DNA of 64,000 nucleotides, taken from NCBI GenBank assembly GCA_964352715.1, contig CAYGSU010000007.1, forward strand, positions 14,336-78,335. The letters run 5' to 3'. Every line of letters begins with the position of its first letter. Position 1 is the first letter of the stretch. Origin of the DNA: JAVKBW01 sp964352715 (GTDB lineage: Bacteria; Pseudomonadota; Alphaproteobacteria; UBA8366; Aestuariispiraceae). Shown in pieces: positions 41,374-50,359 of this stretch. A model generated the notes under the pieces. The model worked only from the letters and a program-made list of their open reading frames with translations, was not told the DNA's origin and ran no database searches. A program made the translations under genes and the position numbers.

Positions 41374-41706
41374 TCAGACCATTTTTTCCTCGCTTACAAG
41401 GCCGCCCATCCATTTAAGGTCACCCCGAAGACGCTGTCGCTTGAGGACTTTTTCCTGCGCGGCAGCCGGCAGCTCGCCCAATGAGATCATCCGTTTGTCG
41501 ATCATCAGTTCGATCAGATCCTCGATAACCCGCGCCATTTCCCTGTCGCTTTCGCTCAGGGCGGTGCTTCGGTCGTCGATTTCCGCCGATTTCTTCAGGA
41601 AAGCAAGAAGCGCAGGATCGTGCGGCGGCACGATGGTACCACCTGCGACCATTTTCTGGTGCACGCCGATAACGGCGCCTGAACTGTCTTTTGTTACGAA
41701 CGGCAT
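41374..41706 (-). CDS. Conserved hypothetical protein (110 aa)
   Basis: 110 residues. The N-terminus MPFVTKDSSGAVIGVHQK and the helix ESDREMARVIEDLIELMIDK near 52-71 match a short alphaproteobacterial protein often mislabelled as tryptophan synthase beta-like; I know no established function. No transmembrane or metal motif. It is the lone minus-strand gene between two plus-strand ones, divergent from terB by 125 bases. Confidence 0.65.
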   Translation of the reverse strand: MPFVTKDSSGAVIGVHQKMVAGGTIVPPHDPALLAFLKKSAEIDDRSTALSESDREMARVIEDLIELMIDKRMISLGELPAAAQEKVLKRQRLRGDLKWMGGLVSEEKMV

Positions 41707-41831
41707 ACCCCGTACCTTATACCGGTTATTGGAAAATCAAAACGGAACGTAAAGGAGTAGCATCGGCTACCAGCTTGTCGAACAGTTTGTTTCAGGCTTC
41801 TATAGCGCCTGGACAACGGGACTATTCAGTC

Positions 41832-42266
41832 ATGGCCGGCTTGTGGGAAAACCTGCGCGATGCTGTTCAAAGCACGGCGGAACGGCACAAAAACCGCCCT
41901 TTTCTTGAAGCGGCAATGGCGGCCTGTGCGTATATTGCGCTGGCGGATGGGTATGTGTCGATTGGCGAGCGAGGGCGGATAGACGACATACTGGCACAGC
42001 TTGAACAGTTGCGCGTGTTCGATCCGCATGAAGGCGTAAACGTGTTCAACGACTACGTTGATGCGCTGAACGAGGATCCGGAAGCCGGCAAGGCAACCGT
42101 CTTTTCAGCCATCGAGAAAATGGCTGCGGACGAAGAGGCGGCATTGCTCGTTGCGCGAATCTGCATAGCGATAAGCAATGCCGACGGCGAGTTCTCGGAC
42201 AATGAACGGCTTGCCGTGGTCGAGGTGTGTGATGTGCTGAAGACGTCAGAAAATCTCATAGACTGA
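41832..42266 (+). CDS. TerB-family protein
   Basis: 144 residues from ATG 41832; the open frame reaches back to 41691 but overlaps the divergent gene's start. The TerB helical domain is shown by AAMAACAYIALADGYVSIGER near 25-45 and the matching second half ICIAISNADGEFSDNERLAV near 112-131, both with the acidic DG-x2-S/ER loops thought to bind metal. Members relate to tellurite resistance or stress, but most solitary TerB proteins have no proven role. Confidence 0.8.
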   Translation: MAGLWENLRDAVQSTAERHKNRPFLEAAMAACAYIALADGYVSIGERGRIDDILAQLEQLRVFDPHEGVNVFNDYVDALNEDPEAGKATVFSAIEKMAADEEAALLVARICIAISNADGEFSDNERLAVVEVCDVLKTSENLID

Positions 42267-42373
42267 CAACGGTAAAACTTAACGACAAAAACAAAAACTC
42301 TCTGCAACCAGGTGTGACAGATGGCCGGATAAGGGCACCGTCACGTTCAACCAAACACTATTCGGGGGAAACT

Positions 42374-43492
42374 ATGCATATCGGTGTACCTAAGGAAATC
42401 AAGATTCATGAATATCGTGTCGGCCTTGTGCCGGGCAGCGTGCGGGAACTGATTCATCACGGTCATAAAGTGTCTGTAGAAACCGGCGCGGGGTCCGGCG
42501 TCGGCATCTCTGACGATGACTATGCCAGCGTTGGCGCATCGATCATCCGCACGGCCAAGGAAATCTTCGAAACCGCCGATATGATCGTCAAGGTCAAGGA
42601 ACCGCAGCCGGAAGAATGCGCCATGCTGCGCGAAGGGCAGATCCTGTTCACCTATCTGCATCTGGCGGCTGACGAAGCGCAAACAAAGGCGCTGATCGAT
42701 TCAGGATGCATCGCCATCGCCTATGAAACGGTAACCGACAATGTCGGCCGCCTGCCATTGCTTGCGCCGATGAGTGAGGTTGCAGGGCGGATGAGCGTTC
42801 AGGTCGGCGCGCATTATCTGGAAAAGGAACAGGGCGGCGCCGGTGTTTTGCTCGGCGGTGTTCCCGGTGTTCCGGCAGCGAATGTCGTTGTTGTCGGCGG
42901 CGGCGTTTCCGGCACCAATGCAGCCCGCATGGCGATGGGCATGGAAGCCAAGGTGACCGTTATCGACAAGTCGCTCGACCGGTTAACCATGCTGGACATG
43001 CAGTTCGGACCGACCCTGAATACCATTTATTCAACCGTCGACAACCTTGAGCGCTATGTGTCTGACGCCGATCTTGTTGTCGGCGCGGTGCTTGTGCCGG
43101 GGGCGGCCGCGCCGAAGGTGATCACGAAAGACATCGTGAAATCGATGCGGCCCGGGTCGGTCTTCGTCGATATCGCCATCGATCAGGGCGGATGTTCCGA
43201 AACGTCCAAACCGACCAGCCATTCCGATCCGGTCTACATGGTTGACGACGTAGTGCACTATTGTGTGACCAACATGCCCGGCGCCGTGGCGCGCACATCG
43301 ACCTTCGCACTGAACAACGCAACGCTTCCGTTCGCCGTTCAGCTTGCGAATTTGGGCTACCGAAAAGCCCTCGCAAACAACCTCAATCTGGCGAATGGCC
43401 TGAACATTCATGCCGGGCGCGTCACCTACAAGGCTGTCGCGACGACCTTCGGTCTGGACTACATACCGACAGAAGAGGCTTTGCGACTCTGA
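42374..43492 (+). CDS. ald: Alanine dehydrogenase
   Basis: NAD-dependent interconversion of L-alanine with pyruvate plus ammonia. 372 residues from ATG 42374, with GGGGGA seven bases upstream. It starts MHIGVPKEIK, the universal Ald N-terminus, with Arg15 nearby (EYRVGLVPG). Substrate Lys/His follow at VKVKEPQ and YLHLA near 75-97. The NAD loop is VVVGGGVSGTNAARMA near 172-187. It opens a stretch of amino-nitrogen genes; alanine made by a pyruvate-dependent transaminase downstream would be its substrate, returning pyruvate. Confidence 0.95.
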   Translation: MHIGVPKEIKIHEYRVGLVPGSVRELIHHGHKVSVETGAGSGVGISDDDYASVGASIIRTAKEIFETADMIVKVKEPQPEECAMLREGQILFTYLHLAADEAQTKALIDSGCIAIAYETVTDNVGRLPLLAPMSEVAGRMSVQVGAHYLEKEQGGAGVLLGGVPGVPAANVVVVGGGVSGTNAARMAMGMEAKVTVIDKSLDRLTMLDMQFGPTLNTIYSTVDNLERYVSDADLVVGAVLVPGAAAPKVITKDIVKSMRPGSVFVDIAIDQGGCSETSKPTSHSDPVYMVDDVVHYCVTNMPGAVARTSTFALNNATLPFAVQLANLGYRKALANNLNLANGLNIHAGRVTYKAVATTFGLDYIPTEEALRL

Positions 43493-43545
43493 AAATGTGC
43501 TAGTGTACCCCGTTGAAAGACGATGAACGGGATCATTGACCAGCC

Positions 43546-43573
43546 GGACGGCAGAGCGTACGCCTTGCCGTCC
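43546..43573. repeat. Inverted repeat between ald and the GS-like gene
   Basis: GGACGGCA (43546-43553) and TGCCGTCC (43566-43573) form a perfect eight-pair stem around a 12-base loop that itself contains the palindrome GCGTACGC. It lies 23 bases before the next start codon. No T-tract follows, so it is more likely an operator or mRNA leader hairpin than a terminator. Confidence 0.4.
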
Positions 43574-43595
43574 GTCACAACATAAACAGGTTCAC

Positions 43596-44939
43596 ATGAC
43601 AAAACTAACGGAGTGGGTGCGCGAGCATCGTATCGACGAGGTCGAGTGCCTCGTGCCGGATATTTCAGGTATCATGCGCGGCAAGATCGTTCCGCGCGAA
43701 AAGTTCATCAATGGGCTGGCCGACAGAGGCTTGCGCATCCCCGAGGCGGTTTTCCTGCAAACGGTGACGGGCGATTTCGTCGACGAATCGGAAGTCATCG
43801 ACGAAACCAACCGGGATATCTTCATGCTGCCGGACCCGGATTCCATCCGCCCGGTTCCCTGGTATTCCGAACCCACCGCCCAGGTGATCTGCGACGCGAT
43901 GTATCTAGACGGCAAGCCGGTGGAATTTGCGCCCCGGCAGGTCCTGAAGCGGGTTGTTGGCCTGTTCGAGAAAAAAGGCCTCAAGCCGGTCGTCGCGCCT
44001 GAGCTTGAATTCTATTTTATCAAGAAGAACCTGGACCCGGACGTTCCACTGGAAATGCCGGAAGGTCAATCAGGCCGCCAGGAGTACGGCCGGCAAGCCT
44101 ATGGTATTGAGGCGGCGAACGAATTCGATCCCATCATCGAGGATATCTACGACTATTGCGAGGCTTCGCAAATCGACATCGATACAATGGCGCATGAAGC
44201 CGGCGCGGCGCAGATGGAGATCAATTTCAACCACGGCGACCCCATCGATCTTGCCGATCAGGTGTTCCTGTTCAAACGGACAGTTCGCCAGGCAGCGCTG
44301 AAACACGGCGTCTATGCAACATTCATGGCCAAACCGCATCAGCATGAGCCGGGCTCGGCGATGCATATCCACCAGTCCATTCTGGATATCGAAACCGGGA
44401 GGAACATCTTTGTAACTGAAGCAGGTCGCGACTCCCGGAAACTGCTAAATTATATCGGCGGTCTGCAGCGCTATGTATCACCGGCCATGCCACTGGTGGC
44501 GTCCAACGTAAACGCCTATCGACGGCTGACACCTTATTCGGATGCGCCGATCAACGTGCATTGGGGATACGATAACCGCACCGTCGGTTTGCGGGTGCCG
44601 ATTTCCGCCCCTGCCGCCCGTCGTGTCGAAAACCGCCTGGCCGGCGCCGATGCCAACCCTTATCTGGCAATGGCGGCGACACTCGCTGCAGGATATCTGG
44701 GCCTCAAGGAACGGTCTCAGGCCGCCAAGCCGGTGGATGGCGATGCGTACAGATTTGCCTACGCCCTTCCCCGCCACCTGCATGACTCGTTGTACAAACT
44801 GAACCATTGCCGCCCCCTGAAGGATGTCCTGGGCGAAAAATTCGTGAAGGTTCTGAGCGAAGTAAAGAATTACGAACACGACCTTTACATGCGGGTAATT
44901 TCATCCTGGGAGCGGGAAAACCTGCTTTTGAACGTTTAA
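43596..44939 (+). CDS. Glutamine synthetase family protein, probably gamma-glutamylpolyamine synthetase
   Basis: 447 residues from ATG 43596. GS catalytic features are present: VAPELEFYF near 133 and HEAGAAQMEIN near 205 (metal-binding Glu), HQHEPGSAMHIHQS near 252, and NRTVGLRVP near 328 (glutamate Arg). The adenylylation loop of GlnA is not found and the N-terminus VREHRIDEVECLVPDISG is that of the PuuA/GlnA3-like branch, which ligates glutamate to putrescine or other amines. The downstream aminotransferase and agmatinase-family genes favour a polyamine role. Substrate still unproven. Confidence 0.82.
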   Translation: MTKLTEWVREHRIDEVECLVPDISGIMRGKIVPREKFINGLADRGLRIPEAVFLQTVTGDFVDESEVIDETNRDIFMLPDPDSIRPVPWYSEPTAQVICDAMYLDGKPVEFAPRQVLKRVVGLFEKKGLKPVVAPELEFYFIKKNLDPDVPLEMPEGQSGRQEYGRQAYGIEAANEFDPIIEDIYDYCEASQIDIDTMAHEAGAAQMEINFNHGDPIDLADQVFLFKRTVRQAALKHGVYATFMAKPHQHEPGSAMHIHQSILDIETGRNIFVTEAGRDSRKLLNYIGGLQRYVSPAMPLVASNVNAYRRLTPYSDAPINVHWGYDNRTVGLRVPISAPAARRVENRLAGADANPYLAMAATLAAGYLGLKERSQAAKPVDGDAYRFAYALPRHLHDSLYKLNHCRPLKDVLGEKFVKVLSEVKNYEHDLYMRVISSWERENLLLNV

Positions 44940-45074
44940 CATCGAGAGTATAGTCCGGATATGACGTCGGATTTGAAAACAGAACTCCTCATTCTCTGTG
45001 CACGGATCGGATACACGCCACCTGCGCCAGTGTAGCTATCTTTGTTTCAATGCTACTTGTTGGAGGATCTGAAA

Positions 45075-46454
45075 ATGACCGAACTTCGCAATTACAATAT
45101 CGACGAAATCCGGCGCATGGACGCCGCAAACCACCTGCATCCCTTCACAGACTACGCCGAAATGGCGAAAGACGGCGGTGCTCGCATCATCACGCGCGCC
45201 GAAGGCTGTTATCTCTGGGATGCCGACGGTAACCAGATTCTGGACGGCATGGCCGGCCTTTGGTGTGTGAATGTTGGCTATGGCCGAAAGGAACTGGCGG
45301 AAACAGCGTATAAGCAGATGCTGGAACTGCCTTACTACAACACTTTCTTCAAGACATCGACGCCGCCGGTTGCGGAACTCTCGGCAAAAATCTGTTCGCA
45401 TCTCGGGCCGAACTTCAACCGGATCTTCTATTCGAATTCCGGTTCCGAAGCGAACGACACGATGCTCCGTCTGGTTCGCCACTACTGGAACCTGATGGAA
45501 CGCCCAACGAAGAAAACCATCATCAGCCGGATAAACGCCTATCACGGATCGACCGTCGCCGGCGCCAGCCTGGGCGGCATGAAGCCGATGCACGAACAGG
45601 CCGATCTGCCGATTCCCGGTATCGAGCACGTGATGCAGCCCTACTGGTTCCAGGAAGCGGAGCCCGGTGAATCGAAAGAAGATTTCGGCCTCCGCGCCGC
45701 AAAGGCTGTTGAGGACAAGATCCTTGAACTGGGCGCGGACAATGTCGGCGCATTCATCGGCGAACCCATTCAGGGCGCCGGCGGTGTCATCATTCCGCCG
45801 ACGACCTACTGGCCCGAAATCAACCGCATCTGCAAGAAGTACGACATCCTGCTGGTTGCCGACGAAGTCATCTGCGGTTTCGGCCGCACCGGCGAATGGT
45901 TCGGCCATCAGTCTCTGGGCATCCAACCCGATCTGATCCCGATGGCGAAGGGCCTGTCTTCAGGATATCTGCCGATTTCCGCGCTCGCCATCAGCGACCG
46001 GGTCGCCAATGTGCTGATCGAAAAGGGTGGCGAATTCTATCACGGCTATACCTATTCCGGGCATCCGGCCGCCTGCGCCGTTGCGCTCAACAATATCGAG
46101 ATTATCGAGCGTGAAGGCCTTATCGGGAAGGTGAAGAACGAAACCGGGCCGTATCTGGCGCAAGCCCTTGAACGCCTCGCGGATCTTCCACTGGTTGGCG
46201 AAGTGCGCTCGTTCGGGTTGATGGGCGCCGTCGCGCTCTGCAAGAACAAGGAAACACGTGAGAAGTTCGATCCGGCCGGCAAGGTCGGCATCATGTGCCG
46301 GGATTATTGCATGGATCACGGTGTCGTCGCACGCCCGTGCGGCGATACAATGGTCATGTCGCCCCCGCTGATCATCGAAAAAGCGCAAATCGACGATCTG
46401 GTGAATACGCTAGGAGCCGCAATCGAAGACACCGCGAAAAAGATCGGATCGTAA
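45075..46454 (+). CDS. Class III aminotransferase, putrescine/omega-amino acid--pyruvate type
   Basis: 459 residues from ATG 45075, preceded by GGAGGA. PLP fold type I: YSNSGSEANDTMLRL near 115, INAYHGSTVAG near 150, VADEVICGFGRTG near 262 (PLP Asp) and PMAKGLSSGYLP near 290 with the Schiff-base Lys. Length, the LWCVNVGYGRKEL segment and an N-terminal HLHPFTDY are typical of SpuC-like putrescine-pyruvate and beta-alanine-pyruvate transaminases. Using pyruvate as acceptor yields alanine, which Ald upstream can recycle. The agmatinase-family gene starts four bases downstream. Confidence 0.87.
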   Translation: MTELRNYNIDEIRRMDAANHLHPFTDYAEMAKDGGARIITRAEGCYLWDADGNQILDGMAGLWCVNVGYGRKELAETAYKQMLELPYYNTFFKTSTPPVAELSAKICSHLGPNFNRIFYSNSGSEANDTMLRLVRHYWNLMERPTKKTIISRINAYHGSTVAGASLGGMKPMHEQADLPIPGIEHVMQPYWFQEAEPGESKEDFGLRAAKAVEDKILELGADNVGAFIGEPIQGAGGVIIPPTTYWPEINRICKKYDILLVADEVICGFGRTGEWFGHQSLGIQPDLIPMAKGLSSGYLPISALAISDRVANVLIEKGGEFYHGYTYSGHPAACAVALNNIEIIEREGLIGKVKNETGPYLAQALERLADLPLVGEVRSFGLMGAVALCKNKETREKFDPAGKVGIMCRDYCMDHGVVARPCGDTMVMSPPLIIEKAQIDDLVNTLGAAIEDTAKKIGS

Positions 46455-46458
46455 AACC

Positions 46459-47406
46459 ATGTCGAGCGAAAACGATTTTGGCGACCACGCGTTTCGAGCA
46501 ACCGAAAACAAGGGGGATTCCTACGAAGCGACCTATGCCGGAGCGCTAAGCTTCTGCCGTCGTCGCTATTCCCGTGACTTGACGGGTGTCGATATCGCGG
46601 TATCCGGCGTTCCGCTCGATCTTGCAACAACCTACCGGCCCGGAGCACGCTTCGGGCCGGCAGGCGTGCGCGCAGCTTCGGTGCAATTGGCTGAATCCAC
46701 CGGTTTTCCGTGGAACTTCAACCCGTTTGAAATTCTGTCGGTAATCGATTACGGCGATTGCTATTTCAATCCGGGCTTTCCCGACAAGATCACCCCGGCG
46801 ATTACAAACCATATCCGGAAGATCGTATCTGCCGGGGTTATGCCGCTGACCATCGGTGGCGACCATTATGTCAGCTATCCGATTCTTGAAGCGATATATG
46901 AAAAGCACGGCAAGGTGAGCCTGATCCATTTCGATGCGCATCAGGATACCTGGAACGACGACGGGCAACCGCTTAATCACGGCACCATGTTCACCCGTGC
47001 CGTTGCAAACGGGTTTGTTGATGCGGAACGGTCCGTGCAGATCGGCATCAGAACCGTCGCCGACGACACGCGTGGCTTCAACATCCTGAACGGCCCCTGG
47101 GTCCACCGGAACGGCGTTCAGGCGGTTATCGACAAAACGCTCGAAATTGTCGGCGACAACAAGGTGTACCTGACATTTGATATCGACTGCATCGATCCGG
47201 CTTTTGCCCCGGGAACGGGCACGCCCGTTGCCGGCGGATTATCGACGGCGCAGGCACTGGAAATCGTCCGCAATCTGAAGGGCGTCAATTTCGTCGGCAT
47301 GGATGTGGTGGAAGTATCCCCGCCCTATGACCACGCCGATGTCACATCGATTGCCGGCGCGACATTGGCCTATGACTGGATCTGCCTGATGGCGTCGCAA
47401 CGCTGA
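46459..47406 (+). CDS. speB: Agmatinase / ureohydrolase family protein
   Basis: 315 residues. The two-manganese ureohydrolase centre is complete: GGDHYVSYP near 130, HFDAHQDTW near 155 and DIDCIDPAFAPGTGTP near 237. Agmatinase splits agmatine into putrescine and urea; close relatives act on guanidinobutyrate or guanidinopropionate, and sequence alone does not separate them. Immediate coupling to a putrescine-type aminotransferase (four-base gap) favours agmatine or guanidinobutyrate as substrate. No urease appears here. Confidence 0.87.
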   Translation: MSSENDFGDHAFRATENKGDSYEATYAGALSFCRRRYSRDLTGVDIAVSGVPLDLATTYRPGARFGPAGVRAASVQLAESTGFPWNFNPFEILSVIDYGDCYFNPGFPDKITPAITNHIRKIVSAGVMPLTIGGDHYVSYPILEAIYEKHGKVSLIHFDAHQDTWNDDGQPLNHGTMFTRAVANGFVDAERSVQIGIRTVADDTRGFNILNGPWVHRNGVQAVIDKTLEIVGDNKVYLTFDIDCIDPAFAPGTGTPVAGGLSTAQALEIVRNLKGVNFVGMDVVEVSPPYDHADVTSIAGATLAYDWICLMASQR

Positions 47407-47419
47407 CGACGAAAGTCCA

Positions 47420-48094
47420 TCAGCGGTTTTTTCCACGGCCGTCGAAGAACGGCATGATCAGGAAGCCGACAGCGAAACCACCGAGATGCGCCTCCCAGGC
47501 TATTCTGTTGGAAACATTCATTGTTTCCGGCGGTATAATGCCGGTCAACACATTCATCAGCAGATAGACAACCACAAACCCGATCGCCGTCGACCGCATA
47601 TGAAACGGTCTCGGCGCTGGCGGCTGACCAGGCCGGGGCCGAAGCGCGAGCGAGATCAACCCCCCGGATACAGCGGCAACAGCGGCCGACGCACCGATGA
47701 TCGGTCCGGAATTATCACCGTGCAGAAGCAGCATCGTCATCGACCCCGCCAGAGCCCCGACGGCATAGAACAGCAAGAACCAACCGGGCGACATCCGTCT
47801 CGCAACCGCTGAACCGAACACCAGCAACCACGCCATATTCACCAGCAGATGCACCCACCCGGCATGCAGGAAGGCATACCCGACAGGCGACAGGAAAAAG
47901 GCTATCGGATCGTTTTCCAGCCCGGCGGCCGAAAACACATAGCCCGGATAAAAAACCAGCTTGTAGTAAATCGCCTGCGCCGCAGTATCCGACACGAACA
48001 TCAGCGCGACATGCGCCAGTACTGTGAAACCGATCAGGGACCCGACAGGGCTGGGTATGTTCAGAATCGGCTGGTTGTTCGTCGGCGGGCGCAT
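47420..48094 (-). CDS. Rhomboid-family intramembrane serine protease
   Basis: 224 residues with six hydrophobic segments. The catalytic dyad is readable: Ser in IGASAAVAAVSGG near 134 (G-x-S-x) and His in EAHLGGFAVGFLI near 203. HAGWVHLLVNMAWL near 77-90 supplies the oxyanion-side His/Asn. GlpG-type rhomboids cut transmembrane substrates inside the lipid bilayer. The second G of GxSG is Ala here, tolerated in some members. It converges with the agmatinase-family gene 13 bases away. Substrate unknown. Confidence 0.82.
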   Translation of the reverse strand: MRPPTNNQPILNIPSPVGSLIGFTVLAHVALMFVSDTAAQAIYYKLVFYPGYVFSAAGLENDPIAFFLSPVGYAFLHAGWVHLLVNMAWLLVFGSAVARRMSPGWFLLFYAVGALAGSMTMLLLHGDNSGPIIGASAAVAAVSGGLISLALRPRPGQPPAPRPFHMRSTAIGFVVVYLLMNVLTGIIPPETMNVSNRIAWEAHLGGFAVGFLIMPFFDGRGKNR

Positions 48095-48167
48095 GGGGAA
48101 ACTTTCAGGGATGTCTCAAGGGAACCTTATGTAGGTATGACCGCGATGCAAAGCGAGGATCGCGATG

Positions 48168-49232
48168 CTATTCCGATGCCGGACGGTTCGGTTTTATCGA
48201 TGTTTTCCGGAACAGGATCGGCGCCCCGATAACCACCAGACAGATCCTGAACAGGTGATGTGTGGCGACAAAGGCGACATCGACGCCCAGCGCCAGGGCA
48301 ATCAGTGACATTTCGGCAAGCCCGCCCGGCGCATAGGCCAGAACGACAATCGGAATGCTGTTTCCGGCCAGCATATGCACGAGAAACGCAAAAGCCACGG
48401 ATAAGGCGATCATCAGCACCGTCGCACCGATACTGTACTTGATGATATCCACGACATCCCGCAGCGGCGTTCCGACAAAACGGCAGCCGAGCGCCGCACC
48501 AATTATCAACTGCGCCAGATTGATCAGTTCAAGCGGCGGCGGTGACCGGGTCAGGCCGGTCAGATGAGCGATCGCACTCAGCAGCATGGGGCCGATCAAC
48601 AAGCGTGCCGGCAGGTGAAGTACTTTCGCCAGAACCATGCCGAATACACCGCACCCAAACAGAATGGCGAGGTCCTGTAGCGGTATTTCGGTTATCGATA
48701 CCCCGAAGCGTGCCCGGTTTGTCAGGTCGATTGCTTCCGAATACCGGAACCAGATCGGAATGATCAGGACTGCGATCAGAATTCGGCTCGCATGTGTCAG
48801 AACGATGCGGCGGTCATCGCCACCCATTTCCTTGCCGATCAGAACCATTTCGTTGAGGCCACCCGGCATGCTGCAGAAATAGGCGGTTACCGGGTCATAG
48901 CCCGCCAGCCGGGTAAAAAACGGATACACAACCGCGCCGACCGCAACGATATACGCGACGATCATGATCAGGCTGACGGCCCATTCGCCGAAATGACTGA
49001 GCATGCCGGGCGCAAACCCGCTGCCAAGCAGCACCCCGAGAACGATCACCATCGGGCTTCTGATTTTCATGGGCATGCCGACAGGCACCTTCGCGACAGA
49101 CGCAACCGTGCACGCGATCATCGATCCCAGCATCCACGGCAAAGGCAACGTGATCCAGCTTGCGAACAGGGCGCCGGCCAGCCCGATGGAAACCGCCAGG
49201 ACGACGCGTAGAACAGAAAAATCCATCGCCAT
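48168..49232 (-). CDS. AbrB-family membrane protein (duplicated domain, putative transporter)
   Basis: 354 residues with about ten membrane helices. An internal duplication is visible: SMPGGLNEMVLIGKEMGGD near 120 is echoed by YAPGGLAEMSLIALALGVD near 295, each followed by a hydrophobic helix and Arg. That is the AbrB (Pfam AmoA-like) membrane family, misnamed after a regulator; E. coli AbrB has no firm function. The next gene ends 13 bases upstream of its start, so the two may be one unit. Confidence 0.8.
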   Translation of the reverse strand: MAMDFSVLRVVLAVSIGLAGALFASWITLPLPWMLGSMIACTVASVAKVPVGMPMKIRSPMVIVLGVLLGSGFAPGMLSHFGEWAVSLIMIVAYIVAVGAVVYPFFTRLAGYDPVTAYFCSMPGGLNEMVLIGKEMGGDDRRIVLTHASRILIAVLIIPIWFRYSEAIDLTNRARFGVSITEIPLQDLAILFGCGVFGMVLAKVLHLPARLLIGPMLLSAIAHLTGLTRSPPPLELINLAQLIIGAALGCRFVGTPLRDVVDIIKYSIGATVLMIALSVAFAFLVHMLAGNSIPIVVLAYAPGGLAEMSLIALALGVDVAFVATHHLFRICLVVIGAPILFRKTSIKPNRPASE

Positions 49233-49245
49233 GATTCGTCCCGGT

Positions 49246-50196
49246 CTATTCCAGAATTCGCCCGAGCCGCACCGCCGTCTGCCCGGGCTGCACGCCTTGC
49301 GTCGGCATTACCAGAACGCAGTCATCATAGGGCGTGGTAATCGCAGACTCACCGTCCTTTGCGATAACAGAGCCACTTCGTTCAACAATGTCCATGCTCG
49401 AATAGTTACGGGAAAACTCGAACCCCTGCCCGACTGCCGTGATCGTATGGGTGATCTGAACGACTGCTGATGGCTTGCTGGTATCCCCGGACCCAGTCGG
49501 GTCAGTCATGTCGAGCACAGCAAGAAACCGCGAGACAACGCTTCGCGCCATGCGAACCGATGACGCGCGCCAGTGCTGACCGCATTCGACCAGAAGTGCC
49601 GTCTTGTGGGATGTATCATCACTGAACGAGCCATAGTCCCGCAGCCGCCGACCGGTCTGATGCCCGCTGTCCAGAACAATGGTCAGCCCCAGGCCAAGCT
49701 TTTCAGCCAGCACCCGCGCCCGATCGGTCGTGCCGGCGAGAACAAGCGGCGGCGAATCGCTGGCCATCGAATGCAGATCCAGCAGATAATCGACGCTGTC
49801 TATCGTGGTTCGGAGGTCGCGTGCGCGGTCCAGTTCCAGACTTTGACGCCTGCCTGAAAGCACCTTGTCATCCCAAAGGCGGTTCAAATCTTCATCGACA
49901 AAGCGAGAATGCCAGGGCAGGTTACGGTCAAACCGCAGGCAGGCATCGGCATTGGCGAAACACAGGCTCAACCGTCCCTGTTTAAGGGCGGGCGGATTAT
50001 CCACCAACTCCGCCACGGCGATTGCGCCACTGAACTCGTTGCCATGAACCACCGACGAGATCATCACATGCGGGCCCGGCTTGCCGCTGTCGACCCGGTG
50101 CAGATAGTCGATACCCGTGTTTCCGCACTGGAAACGGGAAAGGAACGGCGCTTCTATTTCGACAGAAACTGGGTAGGTGTCGGGTGCTTGGGTCAT
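49246..50196 (-). CDS. Succinylglutamate desuccinylase / aspartoacylase family hydrolase
   Basis: 316 residues. A zinc carboxypeptidase-like fold with HGNEFSG near 51 (His and Glu ligands), NADACLRFDRNLPW and FVDEDLNRLW near 98-107, and LLDLHSMASDSPP near 138 with the third ligand. Family enzymes remove acyl groups from N-acyl amino acids (AstE, aspartoacylase) or act on ectoine derivatives (DoeB-type). The C-terminal ~90 residues form a barrel-like beta domain. Placed next to amine catabolism genes, it may deacylate an amino compound; specificity undecided. Confidence 0.8.
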   Translation of the reverse strand: MTQAPDTYPVSVEIEAPFLSRFQCGNTGIDYLHRVDSGKPGPHVMISSVVHGNEFSGAIAVAELVDNPPALKQGRLSLCFANADACLRFDRNLPWHSRFVDEDLNRLWDDKVLSGRRQSLELDRARDLRTTIDSVDYLLDLHSMASDSPPLVLAGTTDRARVLAEKLGLGLTIVLDSGHQTGRRLRDYGSFSDDTSHKTALLVECGQHWRASSVRMARSVVSRFLAVLDMTDPTGSGDTSKPSAVVQITHTITAVGQGFEFSRNYSSMDIVERSGSVIAKDGESAITTPYDDCVLVMPTQGVQPGQTAVRLGRILE

Positions 50197-50216
50197 GGGT
50201 CCGCGCAGAATGCTAT

Positions 50217-50231
50217 GGTCTACATTAGACC
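50217..50231. promoter_or_regulatory. Palindromic operator candidate upstream of the AstE-family gene
   Basis: GGTCTA-CAT-TAGACC, perfect six-base arms around three bases, lying 21 bases before the start codon on the minus strand. Its TGGT...ACC-like ends recall GntR/FadR-family operators, a resemblance from memory only. Confidence 0.4.
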
Positions 50232-50289
50232 GTCATCCCATGCTTCGCCACCGCGTTGCGAACGACCGCGCCTGTTCAGAAAAAACGGG

Positions 50290-50318
50290 AAAAAAGGCCC
50301 CGGCAAACGACCGGGGCC
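50290..50318 (-). terminator. Rho-independent terminator of nrdJ
   Basis: On the minus strand GGCCCCGG (from 50318) pairs with CCGGGGCC (to 50296) around a seven-base loop and is followed by six T. It lies about 42 bases beyond the nrdJ stop, exactly where expected. Confidence 0.88.
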
Positions 50319-50359
50319 AGGTCACAGGGAGCACCGTGCCAGGATAAGGTATCCTGGCG

